A DNA stretch of 47,928 nt from Candidatus Omnitrophota bacterium (GCA_023135905.1 JAGLSE010000055.1:1-47928), one strand, 5' to 3'. Positions 19,086-29,508 are shown, numbered from the stretch's first letter. Made by a program: numbers and translations. Notes: a model not told the origin generated them from the sequence alone.

Positions 19086-19760
19086 TTACTTGTCTTGAAG
19101 CTTTTCGGGATGATGCTTTACAACTCTGGACTGGACCATATAAATAACATCTTCGGCAATATTTGTAGCATGATCACAAATTCTCTCTAAATGACGAGCA
19201 ATTAAAAAAAGTGAGATTGCCTGAGGAGCAGTTATGCAATCTTTCATTATATAACCATTTATTAATTCATCACATATTAGATTTTTCAATTTATCAGCTT
19301 CAGGATCTAAAAGAATAGCCCTTTTTGCTAAATTTCCATCACGATTAACAAAAGAGTCTATCACGTCTTTTACCATTCTTCTAGCAACTGCGGCCAATTT
19401 TGGAATATCCTTTAAAGGTTTAAGTTGCGGTTTATCAGCCAATTCAAAAACTTGTTGGGCAATATTTACAGCAAGATCCGCTATTCGCTCCAATTCAGCA
19501 TTTATCTTCATTCCCGTTGTAATAAACCTAAGATCTCTAGCCATAGGTTGACGCAACGCTAAAAGGTTAATTGATTTTTCCTCAATTTCAAGCTCCAACT
19601 CATCAATATTACGGTCTTCATTAATTATATCTTTAGCTAACTTTTTATCTTGATTTTTCAAGGATTCTATAGACTTATAAATCGCAGCTTCAGATAATGT
19701 TGCCATTTTTAAAAGCGCCTTTTTTAATTCTTTCAGTTCTTCATCAAAATGTCTCTCCAT
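19086..19760 (-). CDS. phoU: Phosphate transport system accessory protein PhoU
   Basis: 224 aa PhoU: 'MERHFDEELKELKKALLKMATLSEAAI', 'ERICDHATNIAEDVIYMV'. Confidence 0.95.
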   Translation of the reverse strand: MERHFDEELKELKKALLKMATLSEAAIYKSIESLKNQDKKLAKDIINEDRNIDELELEIEEKSINLLALRQPMARDLRFITTGMKINAELERIADLAVNIAQQVFELADKPQLKPLKDIPKLAAVARRMVKDVIDSFVNRDGNLAKRAILLDPEADKLKNLICDELINGYIMKDCITAPQAISLFLIARHLERICDHATNIAEDVIYMVQSRVVKHHPEKLQDK

Positions 19761-19782
19761 TATTCACCTCCTTTTATTAAAA

Positions 19783-20601
19783 TTATCCAAATCTTCCGGT
19801 AATATAATCCTCAGTAGTTTTTTTAGAAGGAGCGGTAAATATTTTATCGGTTTTATCAAATTCTATTAACTCCCCCAACATAAAAAAAGCTGTAAAATCT
19901 GAAATACGCGCTGCTTGCTGCATATTATGAGTAACAATAACTATGGTATATTTTTTCTTTAATTCTTGAATAAGCTCTTCAATCTTTGCGGTAGCCGTCG
20001 GGTCTAAAGCAGAACAGGGTTCATCAAAAAGGACTACCTCCGGCTCAACTGCCAAGGCCCGGGCAATACATAAACGCTGCTGTTGGCCTCCGGATAAATC
20101 CAGTGCTAAACTATCCAACCTATCTTCAACTTCTTTCCAAAGTGCGGCATCTTTTAGGCTTCTTTCAATCTTCTGCTCGAGATAATTTTTATCTTTTATT
20201 CCGTTCACCCTTAACCCGTAAGCGACATTCTCAAATATCGACTTAGGAAATGGATTGGATTTTTGAAAAACCATACCGATTTTTCTTCTTATTTCTACAA
20301 CATCGACATCTGTATCATAAATATTCTTTTCATCTAGTAAAATTTTTCCTTCTATTCTCGATTTCAAAATAACATCATTCATACGGTTCAAACTGCGTAA
20401 AAAAGTCGATTTTCCACAGCCTGAAGGCCCTATAATAGCAATGACCTTGTTTTTCTCAATACTGAGATTTATATTCTTTACCGCATGCACTGCCCCATAC
20501 CAAATATTTAAATTTGTAGTACTCATTTTAAACCTTTTCAGAAAAGTAAGGTCTCTATTCCTCCTTTCTGCATAATCCATATTTATAGCCATTTTTACCA
20601 T
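19783..20601 (-). CDS. pstB: Phosphate ABC transporter ATP-binding protein
   Basis: Walker [47 protein letters not shown] ahead of 20601. Confidence 0.95.
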   Translation of the reverse strand: MVKMAINMDYAERRNRDLTFLKRFKMSTTNLNIWYGAVHAVKNINLSIEKNKVIAIIGPSGCGKSTFLRSLNRMNDVILKSRIEGKILLDEKNIYDTDVDVVEIRRKIGMVFQKSNPFPKSIFENVAYGLRVNGIKDKNYLEQKIERSLKDAALWKEVEDRLDSLALDLSGGQQQRLCIARALAVEPEVVLFDEPCSALDPTATAKIEELIQELKKKYTIVIVTHNMQQAARISDFTAFFMLGELIEFDKTDKIFTAPSKKTTEDYITGRFG

Positions 20602-21449
20602 TTTTGCCTCCTCCTGAATCGATTACGCATAATAATAGCAATACAATTTATACCTAAAACCAAAAAAATCAAGACTAATGCTGTGCCATACGCTATAGGC
20701 ACTTGAGCCTTAGGATGCACTCCTTCTGTCATAAGAGCATATATATGATATGGTAGCGCCTGCACCTCATTAAAGATTGAACAGGGAAGTTTTGTAGTAT
20801 AAAAAGCGGCGGCTGTAAAAAGTATAGGTGCGGTTTCACCAGCAGCCCTGCCAATACCCAGTATTGAACCGGTTAACATCCCCGAAACAGCATTAGGAAG
20901 CACTACCTTAAAAATAGTCTGCCATTTAGACGCTCCCAAAGCCAAAGAAGCCCAGCGAAATGAATGAGGAACTAACAATAACGCTTCCTCAGAAGAACGA
21001 ATGATTGTTGGCAGAATTAATATTCCCAAGGTAAGACCGCCTGAAAGAATAGATATACCAAAACCAAAGAATTTAACAAAAACCGCTAATCCAAAAAGCC
21101 CAAATACAACCGAAGGAACCCCGGCAAGATTGCTTACACCAATACGAATTATTCTTATCAGTTTCCCTTGTTTTGCATACTCGGTTAAATATATTGCCGC
21201 AGCCACTCCCAAAGGAAAAGCAAAACAAATCGCGCACATAGTCAGATAAAATGTGCCTAAAATTGCGGGTAAAATCCCCCCGGCAGTCATTCCTGAATGC
21301 GGCATTTGAGATAAGAATTGCCAGTTAACTACTTTTATACCCCTAATAACAATAAAATAAAGGATGGCAAAAAGTGCTAACAGAATGATTATTGTGGCTA
21401 ATCTTACAATCCCAAAACCTATAAATTCTTTAATCTTTCTCAGTCTCAA
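20595..21449 (-). CDS. pstA: Phosphate ABC transporter permease
   Basis: PstA-type permease; '[42 protein letters not shown]'; overlaps pstB and pstC. Confidence 0.93.
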   Translation of the reverse strand: MRLRKIKEFIGFGIVRLATIIILLALFAILYFIVIRGIKVVNWQFLSQMPHSGMTAGGILPAILGTFYLTMCAICFAFPLGVAAAIYLTEYAKQGKLIRIIRIGVSNLAGVPSVVFGLFGLAVFVKFFGFGISILSGGLTLGILILPTIIRSSEEALLLVPHSFRWASLALGASKWQTIFKVVLPNAVSGMLTGSILGIGRAAGETAPILFTAAAFYTTKLPCSIFNEVQALPYHIYALMTEGVHPKAQVPIAYGTALVLIFLVLGINCIAIIMRNRFRRRQKW

Positions 21450-22324
21450 CGTAATCTTCTCCTGAATCTTTGAGATAGAAAATCCGCAATAATATTAAAG
21501 GTTAAAGTCATCAGAAAAAGGACTATGGCAATAGCAAACAAAGCATGGAAATGTTCTCCTCCTACAACCGTTTCTCCCATTTCCGCTGCAATAGTAGCTG
21601 TCATCGTACGCACAGGCTCAAAAAAAGAATGCGGAATAACAGCTGCTCCCCCGGCAACCATCAGCACAGTCATTGTCTCACCCACTGCTCTACCCATACC
21701 TAAAATAATGCCAGTACTTATTCCTCCCATAGCAGCGGGCAGAGTTATTTTAACTGTAGTCTCCCATCTATTCGCACCCAAAGCGTAAGAAGCCTCCTTA
21801 AAACTTTCCGGAACTGCCGAAATTGCGTCCTCTGAAACACTGGTAATCGTGGGAATGGCCATAACGCCTAACAGGATCGCGGCAGTAAAAGCATTCAGTC
21901 CTACAGGTAAACCAAAAAAATTCTGAACTAAAGGCGCCAAAAAAACCATTCCAAAAAAACCATAAACGACAGAAGGAACCCCAGCAAGAAGCTCTATTAG
22001 CAATTTTACAAATTCTTTTCCTTTAGGATGAGCAACTTCTGAAATATAAATAGCTGAAGCTACTCCTAACGGAACAGAAATAATCAATGCCCCTACGGTG
22101 ACCATAAGAGAACCTAAAATTAAAGGCAGCATTCCAAAATCTGCAGGCTCATAAGTAGGATACCAAAATTTACCAAAGAAAAGTTTTCCGAAAGATATCA
22201 CGTTAAAGATAGGCAATCCTTCTTTAAACAATACTATTACTATTCCTAAAAGAAAAAGAATAGAACATAAAGAAAGTCCGCAAAAAAATCCTTGGATTAA
22301 ATTTTCTTTTTGTCTTCTTTTCAT
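21446..22324 (-). CDS. pstC: Phosphate ABC transporter permease
   Basis: PstC-type permease '[47 protein letters not shown]'. Confidence 0.93.
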   Translation of the reverse strand: MKRRQKENLIQGFFCGLSLCSILFLLGIVIVLFKEGLPIFNVISFGKLFFGKFWYPTYEPADFGMLPLILGSLMVTVGALIISVPLGVASAIYISEVAHPKGKEFVKLLIELLAGVPSVVYGFFGMVFLAPLVQNFFGLPVGLNAFTAAILLGVMAIPTITSVSEDAISAVPESFKEASYALGANRWETTVKITLPAAMGGISTGIILGMGRAVGETMTVLMVAGGAAVIPHSFFEPVRTMTATIAAEMGETVVGGEHFHALFAIAIVLFLMTLTFNIIADFLSQRFRRRLR

Positions 22325-22458
22325 AAATTATTTTTCACTGCTTTTAGCTTAATACTTAAATTAATAAAAATTAAAATTTTACTATTCAATATCAATAAAT
22401 TAGCACAATCTAAATCCAATCTGTGTAATCAAATTCTTTATAAGCCTTTCAATAAAAA

Positions 22459-23271
22459 TTAGTCTAAAGAAACGAACCCCTGCTTCTTAATTATTTTCTG
22501 TCCCTCCATGCTTAAGACAAATCTGATAAAATCCTTAACTAATCCCTTTGGTTTGCCATCAGTATACATAAATAACGGCCGGGAAATAGGGTATGTATTT
22601 TTTAACACAGTTTCAACTGAAGGTTCAATACCTTGGACAACTAAAGCCTTAACCTCCGAGCATAAATATCCTAAACCTACATAACCGATAGATCCTTTTG
22701 TTCTAGTAACTGTTGATGTCACAGCCATATTCGAAGCTTGAAGTAAGGCATCCGGACGTACCCGTTGTTTTTTTAACGCTATTTTACTGAAACATTCGTA
22801 TGTTCCTGAAGCAACATCTCTGGAAATTACTATTATCTTCTGATTATCGCCGCCGAATTGACTCCAATTCGATATTTTGCCGGTATAAATATCTTCGATT
22901 TGGCTAAGAGAAAGTCCATTAACCTGATTAGACGGATGGACAATCACTGCAATCCCATCCATGGCAACTACATGAGCTATTGGATCGATTCTTCTATCTA
23001 TTGCTTTGTTAAGTTCTTTATCCTTTATCGGCCGTGAAGAATCAGCAATATCGCATATTCCGTCAATTAAAGCGGCTATACCTGTTCCGGAACCTCCACC
23101 TCGAACACTAATATCCACTCCTGGATGTTTTTGTGAAAACATCTCAGCACACTTCTGCGCTATAGGTAAAACCGTGGTTGAACCCTGAATAACAAGCGAG
23201 TTATCTTCCGCATAAACAGATTGTATTGCTCCGAAAATAAACAATGCACATATTGAAATTATTTTTTTCAT
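22459..23271 (-). CDS. pstS: Phosphate-binding protein PstS
   Basis: 'IQGSTTVLPIAQKCAEMF...GGGSGTGIAALIDG'; start at MKKIISICALFIFG signal peptide (23271) with GAGGAGG. The ORF-track start at 23322 overlaps the Pho-box array. Confidence 0.92.
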   Translation of the reverse strand: MKKIISICALFIFGAIQSVYAEDNSLVIQGSTTVLPIAQKCAEMFSQKHPGVDISVRGGGSGTGIAALIDGICDIADSSRPIKDKELNKAIDRRIDPIAHVVAMDGIAVIVHPSNQVNGLSLSQIEDIYTGKISNWSQFGGDNQKIIVISRDVASGTYECFSKIALKKQRVRPDALLQASNMAVTSTVTRTKGSIGYVGLGYLCSEVKALVVQGIEPSVETVLKNTYPISRPLFMYTDGKPKGLVKDFIRFVLSMEGQKIIKKQGFVSLD

Positions 23272-23315
23272 CTTATGATACCTCCTCAATTTCATAATTA
23301 TTTTAATATTCCATT

Positions 23316-23355
23316 GTGACAATCGTGTTACAATTTAGTTAAGATTAAGTAAAAT
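23316..23355 (-). promoter_or_regulatory. Pho-box array upstream of pstS
   Basis: Plus-strand 7-mers GTGACAA(23316), GTTACAA(23327), GTTAAGA(23338), GTAAAAT(23349): exact 11-bp steps. Confidence 0.8.
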
Positions 23356-23363
23356 CGTAACCT

Positions 23364-24608
23364 TTAAAATTTGACTTGCCAATCAACCTGCACAACATGT
23401 TTTCTATTACTATCGCCGGTAATTCTCGTCATATAATAATAATCAAAACCGAGAGTAGCATTTTTTCCCAGACCATAGGTAAACGCAACTTCATGACCTT
23501 TTGTGTCAGTATACCCACTATACGCGTCTGAATCCGGGAATATATCTATCCAAGCATCTTTTTCTAAATGTCTATACATATACTTAGCTTGCCATTGCCT
23601 CCAATCCTTAACTTTTTTCGCTCCAAACTTAATACCACCTAAATACCCCTTATTTTTTTCTGATGGATCCATGTTATAAACATAATCACCAAAAATAGCC
23701 AAGTAAGGAACTAAACCTCCTAAAGGTTTTTTGATTCCAAACTCAAAACTCGGTGCTACGGAGTTATAATCGTATTTTAGTCCGCCCCTTTCCAATGTAT
23801 TGTAATATCCGCTACTCTTTGAGCCTCCATTATTCAAACTAGTTCCTTTGATGTTTTCAAAAAAATAACCGGCAACTGCTATTTTCAAACAAGTACTCTT
23901 ATTGAAACTATATTTCATCCCCGGTTGAACCACCCACATAAACGAATCTGAAGTATCACTACTTGATTCATCCAGTATCCAAACTCCCGTGTTCATAAAC
24001 CAATCAGTATTATTTTCCCTTTTACTCAGTAAGATAGATACACCTTCAGGATTTATATCAGAATCCCAGAGGAGATCAGACGGACGAAATATTAATTTCT
24101 TTATACCTTTTATCTTACCGGCTTTAAAAGTTACCCCGGGCGCCGCTACAAATTGAGCGTAAGCATAATCTAATTTAATATCCTCAGTAGAAAAACCATC
24201 ATCCATAGTCTGATTAGTTGAACGGGCATCATCACCACCTGTGGCAAGCCCCGCAGCCACTTTCATCGTATCATTTACTTTTGATTCCAACCCTAATCTG
24301 AAACGATAACGGCTTCGATGCCTTTCTTCAGAGCCGAGCTTGTCTTCCCATTGATAGCGCAGCCTAAAATCACCATTGAGTTTAGTGTTCTGCACCCATT
24401 TTGGCAAGCCTTCCAGCGTCCCTTTCGCTAAATCCTTTCTTATTTCTTCTTTTGTTTCTGTCAAGATGACCTGTGCTTCACCTGAAGAAAGAATCCCCTT
24501 ATCTACCAACTTATCTACAAGAATATCGATTTCACCGGCGAAAAGCAGCGATGAATTTAAAAAAGCTGACAATATTCCAAAAAACAAAACAAAAAAAATC
24601 TTCCTCAT
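23364..24608 (-). CDS. Putative outer-membrane porin
   Basis: Signal peptide, 'LVDKGILSSGEAQVI' segment, 'LNGDFRLRYQWED' and alternating beta strands to C-terminal '...VQVDWQVKF'. Confidence 0.8.
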   Translation of the reverse strand: MRKIFFVLFFGILSAFLNSSLLFAGEIDILVDKLVDKGILSSGEAQVILTETKEEIRKDLAKGTLEGLPKWVQNTKLNGDFRLRYQWEDKLGSEERHRSRYRFRLGLESKVNDTMKVAAGLATGGDDARSTNQTMDDGFSTEDIKLDYAYAQFVAAPGVTFKAGKIKGIKKLIFRPSDLLWDSDINPEGVSILLSKRENNTDWFMNTGVWILDESSSDTSDSFMWVVQPGMKYSFNKSTCLKIAVAGYFFENIKGTSLNNGGSKSSGYYNTLERGGLKYDYNSVAPSFEFGIKKPLGGLVPYLAIFGDYVYNMDPSEKNKGYLGGIKFGAKKVKDWRQWQAKYMYRHLEKDAWIDIFPDSDAYSGYTDTKGHEVAFTYGLGKNATLGFDYYYMTRITGDSNRKHVVQVDWQVKF

Positions 24609-24621
24609 TTCGACTCCTCCT

Positions 24622-24834
24622 TTAATTATTCAAATAAAGTTTTCTAGCCTGACGCAATTCTTTTTCTACTCGATTCAAAAATTCTTTCACGTAAGAACCT
24701 TCAATCCTGCCCGAATTTTCAATTGTTTCCAATACGCCTCGTAAACTTACAAGTTGAGAACGCAAAAAACTTGCTACGAAATCCTTCTGCAGACTTGACA
24801 TCATTTTTACATTGTTCATGTTATTTTTTTTCAC
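24622..24834 (-). CDS. Small conserved-looking helical protein upstream of porin
   Basis: 70 aa ORF co-directional 13 nt upstream of porin; GGAGG ahead. Confidence 0.5.
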   Translation of the reverse strand: MKKNNMNNVKMMSSLQKDFVASFLRSQLVSLRGVLETIENSGRIEGSYVKEFLNRVEKELRQARKLYLNN

Positions 24835-25016
24835 CTCCTTTTCGTCACATATTTTTTCTTATTCATCAATATATCTAAAACTTCAACCAAAGTCTTTTCG
24901 CGCATGCCATACGAAAAAAATCCCATCACCGTTAAACAAATTAAACTATCAAAAATAAAACAATTTTCATTTTCTTTTCTTCAAGTATAATCTACAATGT
25001 ATCTGTGTAAAAAAGA

Positions 25017-25643
25017 TTACAGACACGTAAATTCTTTGTGAACATTCATTTTATTTTTAAGCGAATCTTTTACCTTAATTACAAGTTCAGCTACACTAAA
25101 AAGCTTAATAGCATAATCATCGGCATCTAACCGCATACCTTTATCTATATTCATTTTCAAAGTCTTAGCGCTTAAGATAACTAACAGAATATGAGACATC
25201 CTCATATTTTTCTTTATACGCCTTAGAACCTCATACCCATGAAGCACAGGCAGCATAAGGTCTAAAATTATCAAATCAGGATTTACCAGGTTTACTAAAT
25301 TAAACGCTTCTCTTCCATCAAGAACACCTATTTCCCTATTCAGAGTTTTCATTAATTTAGAAACATTCTTTTTTAACTTAACCTGTATTCCAACTTTTTT
25401 AAAAAGCTGTTTTTTAACCTTACCTGTATAATCTGAGTCATTAGTAATAAGGTAAGCTAATTCTCCACCCAGGGGAGTGATGTTTCGTTTTCTCACTTCA
25501 GCAAGTTTTCTTTCAAACTCTTCCTCGCTAATTCCAATTTTTTCACTCAAAAAAACTCCTGAATCGTTAAAACTTAGAGTCTTATCGAAATCACAAATAA
25601 ACAAGTATTCTTTCATATTTGAATTTTTAATATTTTTTTTCAT
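25017..25643 (-). CDS. Chimeric protein: truncated HAD phosphatase-like N-terminus fused to receiver domain lacking beta1
   Basis: N-half 'YLFICDFDKTLSFNDSGVFLSEKIG..GGELAYLIT'; C-half 'PDLIILDLMLPVLHGYEVLRRIKK...LSAK...DADDYAIKLFS'. Confidence 0.75.
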   Translation of the reverse strand: MKKNIKNSNMKEYLFICDFDKTLSFNDSGVFLSEKIGISEEEFERKLAEVRKRNITPLGGELAYLITNDSDYTGKVKKQLFKKVGIQVKLKKNVSKLMKTLNREIGVLDGREAFNLVNLVNPDLIILDLMLPVLHGYEVLRRIKKNMRMSHILLVILSAKTLKMNIDKGMRLDADDYAIKLFSVAELVIKVKDSLKNKMNVHKEFTCL

Positions 25644-25670
25644 TTCACATTAAAAGTATATAATTCTAAT

Positions 25671-25710
25671 GTGAAGAAAAAATTACAAGAAAGTGAATTC
25701 TTAGTGAATT
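25671..25710 (-). promoter_or_regulatory. Pho-box array upstream of HAD/receiver chimera
   Basis: Plus-strand 7-mers GTGAAGA(25671), ATTACAA(25682), GTGAATT(25693), GTGAATT(25704): exact 11-bp steps; candidate -10 TATACT at 25655-25660. Confidence 0.75.
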
Positions 25711-25743
25711 ATAAAATAGAGAAGTCTTTAAAAAAGAGGCTTT

Positions 25744-27516
25744 TTAAGCCTTAGGGATGGTAAAACTAAAAGTGGAACCTTGACCTAATACGCTCTGGAC
25801 ACTAACTTTTCCGTGATGAACTGAAACGATGTGTTTGACAATAGAAAGACCAAGACCAGTTCCGCCTAACTCACGGGAACGGGCTTTGTCAACGCGATAA
25901 AAGCGTTCGAAAAGCCGGGAAATGTCTTTTTCCGGAATACCAATACCTGTATCAGAAACATCTACTAGTATAAATTCACCTTGATCCGTCGCCGATATTA
26001 AAATTTTTCCTTGATCGTTAGTATATTTAACCGCGTTATCTATAAGATTTAATAAAACTTGCGCGATTCTATTTTCATCAGCCTTAATACGCGATATATT
26101 TTTTGGAATATTTATATTAATAGTAAGTAATTTAGCTTTTGCCTGAATTTCCAATCCGGAAACAACACGCCGAACAACCAGATCGAGAACACACGGCTTT
26201 AAAGCTAAATTAAGCTTATCTGATTCTATTCTTGATAAATCTAAAAGGTCATTAATCAATTTCGCCAGTCGGTCAGAATCAGAATGAATTATTTTTAAAA
26301 ATTCTTTAGCATTTTCTTTATCACCTAACGCTCCGTCTAATAAGGTTTCAGCATAACCTTTAATACTAGACACAGGTGTCCTCAATTCATGAGAAACATT
26401 CGCGACGAAATCTTGGCGAATATTTTCCAGCCGCCTCAAATTAGTTATATCATGAAATACCAAGACCGCCCCTTCAGATTTACCCTCTCGAAGAATGGGA
26501 GCAGCATTCACTAATAAAATTTTTTCTTCGGGAACCAGAATAGATATTTCACAAGATTTAACACCTTTCTTTAATTTTAAAACTTTATCAGCAATCTCTT
26601 GAATTTCAATATTACGTATCACCTCAAGAGGCCTTTTACCCTCGAACTCTTCTTTGACACACAAAAAATTTTTCAAAGGTTGATTCATTAATAAAACTAC
26701 CCCTTTAAAATCAATAACCATAACACCCTCAAACATACTCAAAAGCACAGCTTCTAATCTTGATTTGTTTGCTGTAATCTTTTGTACTCGCAACCTAATT
26801 TGCTCTGACATAAAATTAAATGACTTAGCTAAATCACCTATTTCATCATCAGAAGTAATGAAAATTTTTTTCGAAAAATTGCCCTGTGCTATTTCTTTAG
26901 ATATTAATGATATTTCCCGTATTGGCTTTGAAATAAAAATTGAAGATAAAAAACTAATTAAGATGGTTATTGCGAATGCCACTAAAAAAGAAATAAGAAG
27001 AAGTTTTTTTAACCTATTAGAAATCAGCTCTACTTCTAAAAGAGGAATGGATAAACGAATAATCCCCCTGGTGTCATTATTTCTAAATATTGAAGCAATA
27101 TAAATAAAATCTTTTTTAATAGTAGTGCTGAATCGCCTGCTTTCACCAATGCCCGACAGAAGGGCCTGTTGAACTTCAGGTCTGTAAATATGATTCTCAA
27201 TATTTATAAGCTCATCTGCTTTGAGTTCTGAATCACCGTAAACAGTGCCATCTATACCAATAATAGTTACTCTTAAATCTAAATCACTGCTAATTGTATC
27301 AGCTATATCATCTAAATAATAGGATGAGCTATTCTTTAGAGTAATATCAGTTAGATATGATTTACATAATTTGATTTGTTTAGTGACATTTATTTTTATC
27401 CGATTATATGTATATTCCTTAAGATTAACACGCAGGTAAAAAAATACACCCAAAAGAATAGTAGCACTGGTTGTAATAAAAATAAATGTAATTTTATGCT
27501 GAATGTTTATCCTCAA
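25744..27516 (-). CDS. phoR: Sensor histidine kinase (PhoR-like: TM, HAMP, PAS, HisKA, HATPase)
   Basis: 'FVANVSHELRTPVSSIKGYAETLLDGAL', 'DNAVKYT', 'DTGIGIPEKDI', 'GGTGLGLSIVKHIV'. Confidence 0.9.
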   Translation of the reverse strand: MRINIQHKITFIFITTSATILLGVFFYLRVNLKEYTYNRIKINVTKQIKLCKSYLTDITLKNSSSYYLDDIADTISSDLDLRVTIIGIDGTVYGDSELKADELINIENHIYRPEVQQALLSGIGESRRFSTTIKKDFIYIASIFRNNDTRGIIRLSIPLLEVELISNRLKKLLLISFLVAFAITILISFLSSIFISKPIREISLISKEIAQGNFSKKIFITSDDEIGDLAKSFNFMSEQIRLRVQKITANKSRLEAVLLSMFEGVMVIDFKGVVLLMNQPLKNFLCVKEEFEGKRPLEVIRNIEIQEIADKVLKLKKGVKSCEISILVPEEKILLVNAAPILREGKSEGAVLVFHDITNLRRLENIRQDFVANVSHELRTPVSSIKGYAETLLDGALGDKENAKEFLKIIHSDSDRLAKLINDLLDLSRIESDKLNLALKPCVLDLVVRRVVSGLEIQAKAKLLTININIPKNISRIKADENRIAQVLLNLIDNAVKYTNDQGKILISATDQGEFILVDVSDTGIGIPEKDISRLFERFYRVDKARSRELGGTGLGLSIVKHIVSVHHGKVSVQSVLGQGSTFSFTIPKA

Positions 27517-27518
27517 AG

Positions 27519-28208
27519 CTAATCCTCATCGCTGAAGCAATAACCGATACCTCTTACTGTTTCGATTGACTTCCCTGTTTTGCCTATTTTTTTTCTAAGA
27601 CGCTTTATATGAGTATCTATGGTACGTGTTGTAACATCACTAGACATATCCCAAACATCTTCGAGCAAGGTATCTCTTGATTGAACCCTGCCTTTTCTTT
27701 TGATAAGAGTAACTAAAAGCTTAAATTCGATCTTAGTTAATGTTATTTCTTTTTTATCAACAATCACTTTATAGCGAGGGATATCCACTATTATTTTACC
27801 AACACTTAAGACTTCTTTGTCTTTCGTGTTCAGTTTGCCACGCTTCAATATAACTTTTACTCGAAGAATAAGTTCTCTAGGACTAAAAGGTTTTACAACA
27901 TAGTCATCTGCCCCTAGCTCAAAGCCAACAACCTTATCTACTTCCTCACCTTTAGCTGTAAGCATTATAATGGGGATACTCGATAACTTAGTTTCTTGCT
28001 TTATATGCCGACACATTTCAAAACCATCCATTTCAGGAAGCATAATATCAAGGATGATTAAATCAAATGATTCACGGTCTAAAACTTCCAAGGCAGCTTC
28101 ACCAGTTAGAGTTGCAACACAATCAAAACCCGCCTTTTCTAAATTGTACTTAACAAGCTTCGAAATATTTTTATCATCCTCAACTACAAGGATTTTCTTT
28201 CTAGCCAT
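27519..28208 (-). CDS. phoB: OmpR/PhoB-family response regulator
   Basis: Receiver 'KILVVEDDKN..LDIMLPEMDGFEM..LTAKGEE..DDYVVKPFSP' plus winged helix 'TTRTIDTHIKRLRKKIG'. Confidence 0.9.
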   Translation of the reverse strand: MARKKILVVEDDKNISKLVKYNLEKAGFDCVATLTGEAALEVLDRESFDLIILDIMLPEMDGFEMCRHIKQETKLSSIPIIMLTAKGEEVDKVVGFELGADDYVVKPFSPRELILRVKVILKRGKLNTKDKEVLSVGKIIVDIPRYKVIVDKKEITLTKIEFKLLVTLIKRKGRVQSRDTLLEDVWDMSSDVTTRTIDTHIKRLRKKIGKTGKSIETVRGIGYCFSDED

Positions 28209-28285
28209 TCTTATATCTCCATAACTAATTATACCTGTCTATTAAAAAACATTACCTTTCCGTATTTATACTTTAAAAAATATAA

Positions 28286-28325
28286 ATGAATTTCACGTTA
28301 CAGTTATGTGACTTTTTTGTGAACT
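28286..28325 (-). promoter_or_regulatory. Pho-box array upstream of phoB
   Basis: Plus-strand 7-mers ATGAATT(28286), GTTACAG(28297), GTGACTT(28308), GTGAACT(28319): exact 11-bp steps. Confidence 0.8.
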
Positions 28326-28573
28326 TTATTATCTTTTCACCATTCGTTTACTTTATTCTCATCGATACATTTCCGATTTTTTAAGTACTCAAAATTGACA
28401 GACACAACATTATGTTAATTTTTTGTTTTACCTAAACATATTCCTCTACATTACAATATAAAAGTTAGACTCCATAACCAAAAAACAAAACTAAACCAGT
28501 AGTTATAGTTATCCTTCCAATTCTTCATTTTCCGCTAAAAATGGAAATTATCGTATTTTTTTCGATTTTATTG

Positions 28574-29176
28574 TTACAAGTACGTTATTATAGTTTCTTG
28601 AAAAACAGTTTTACGCTTTTCCGTCTTAAACTTTTTCTCTGAAAAATAATCTTCTATATCAGCTATAGCAACTTTTCCAACAGGATGTTCTCGTCCTTCC
28701 AGCTTATGAATCCTGCCAACAAGATCTAATCCTTCTTTGTTAAAATCACTTACTATTATCTTACCATTACTTTTAACGACCCTTACAAATTCATCAATAA
28801 CTTTGTAAGGCATTGAAAGATGATGTGCTATATTAATTGCAAAGATGTTATCAAAACTATTATTTTTGAAACTTAACTGTCCTGCATCATCAATCCTAAA
28901 GTCTATTTGATCTTGCAATCCATAATATCCAATATTCAGTTTGGCATATTTTTGTTCTTCTTCTGAAATATCAACACTTATAAACCGATAGCCCTTTTGA
29001 GCCAACGCTATTGAAAAATGCCCTTTCCCTGTACCGACTTCAAGTATTGAACCTTTTATAGGCAAAGCTTTCTCTAATATAAAATCTCTCTCTTTTTCAA
29101 AATCATAACCAAAACTTTTAAAAAGTTTTTTCCTTTCAAGATATTTATTATGGTTTTCAAGAATTTTTTTATTCAA
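28574..29176 (-). CDS. Class I SAM-dependent methyltransferase
   Basis: 'ILEVGTGKGHFSIALAQKGYRFISVDIS', 'NIAHHL'. Confidence 0.85.
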   Translation of the reverse strand: MNKKILENHNKYLERKKLFKSFGYDFEKERDFILEKALPIKGSILEVGTGKGHFSIALAQKGYRFISVDISEEEQKYAKLNIGYYGLQDQIDFRIDDAGQLSFKNNSFDNIFAINIAHHLSMPYKVIDEFVRVVKSNGKIIVSDFNKEGLDLVGRIHKLEGREHPVGKVAIADIEDYFSEKKFKTEKRKTVFQETIITYL

Positions 29177-29480
29177 AAGTTTACCCTCCTATCCTTTTCT
29201 TTTCACACTTTAGATAACTTATGGTATCGCATGAAATACCTCGTTGATAAAAATTTCCCACATTTTAGAATACACAATTCCCTTCATATCCTGGATTTAC
29301 CGACCCCTTACATCTTCCTTTCCTATAGGTTCAGCTCTATCTCCACCTAACATTCCACGCCATATGATAATTTAATTTTTATTATGATTTATACCTAAAT
29401 TTTACGGAATTTATTGTAAACCATTTACACTCCTTATCAACTATAATCCCATATTTATATATAGAAACGTCGCAAATAAA

Positions 29481-29508
29481 TTGGGGTTGCATCCGTTTGC
29501 AACCCCAA
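29481..29508 (-). terminator. Strong hairpin downstream of 2-hydroxyacid dehydrogenase
   Basis: TTGGGGTTGC-N8-GCAACCCCAA perfect 10-bp stem; T-rich on the minus-strand 3' side. Confidence 0.55.

Noticed and set aside
24835-25016. A fourth Pho-box array upstream of the 70-aa/porin unit
   Set aside because: GTTAAAC and ATTAAAC words are present (24931, 24940) but spaced 9 bp, not 11, and without a consistent array.
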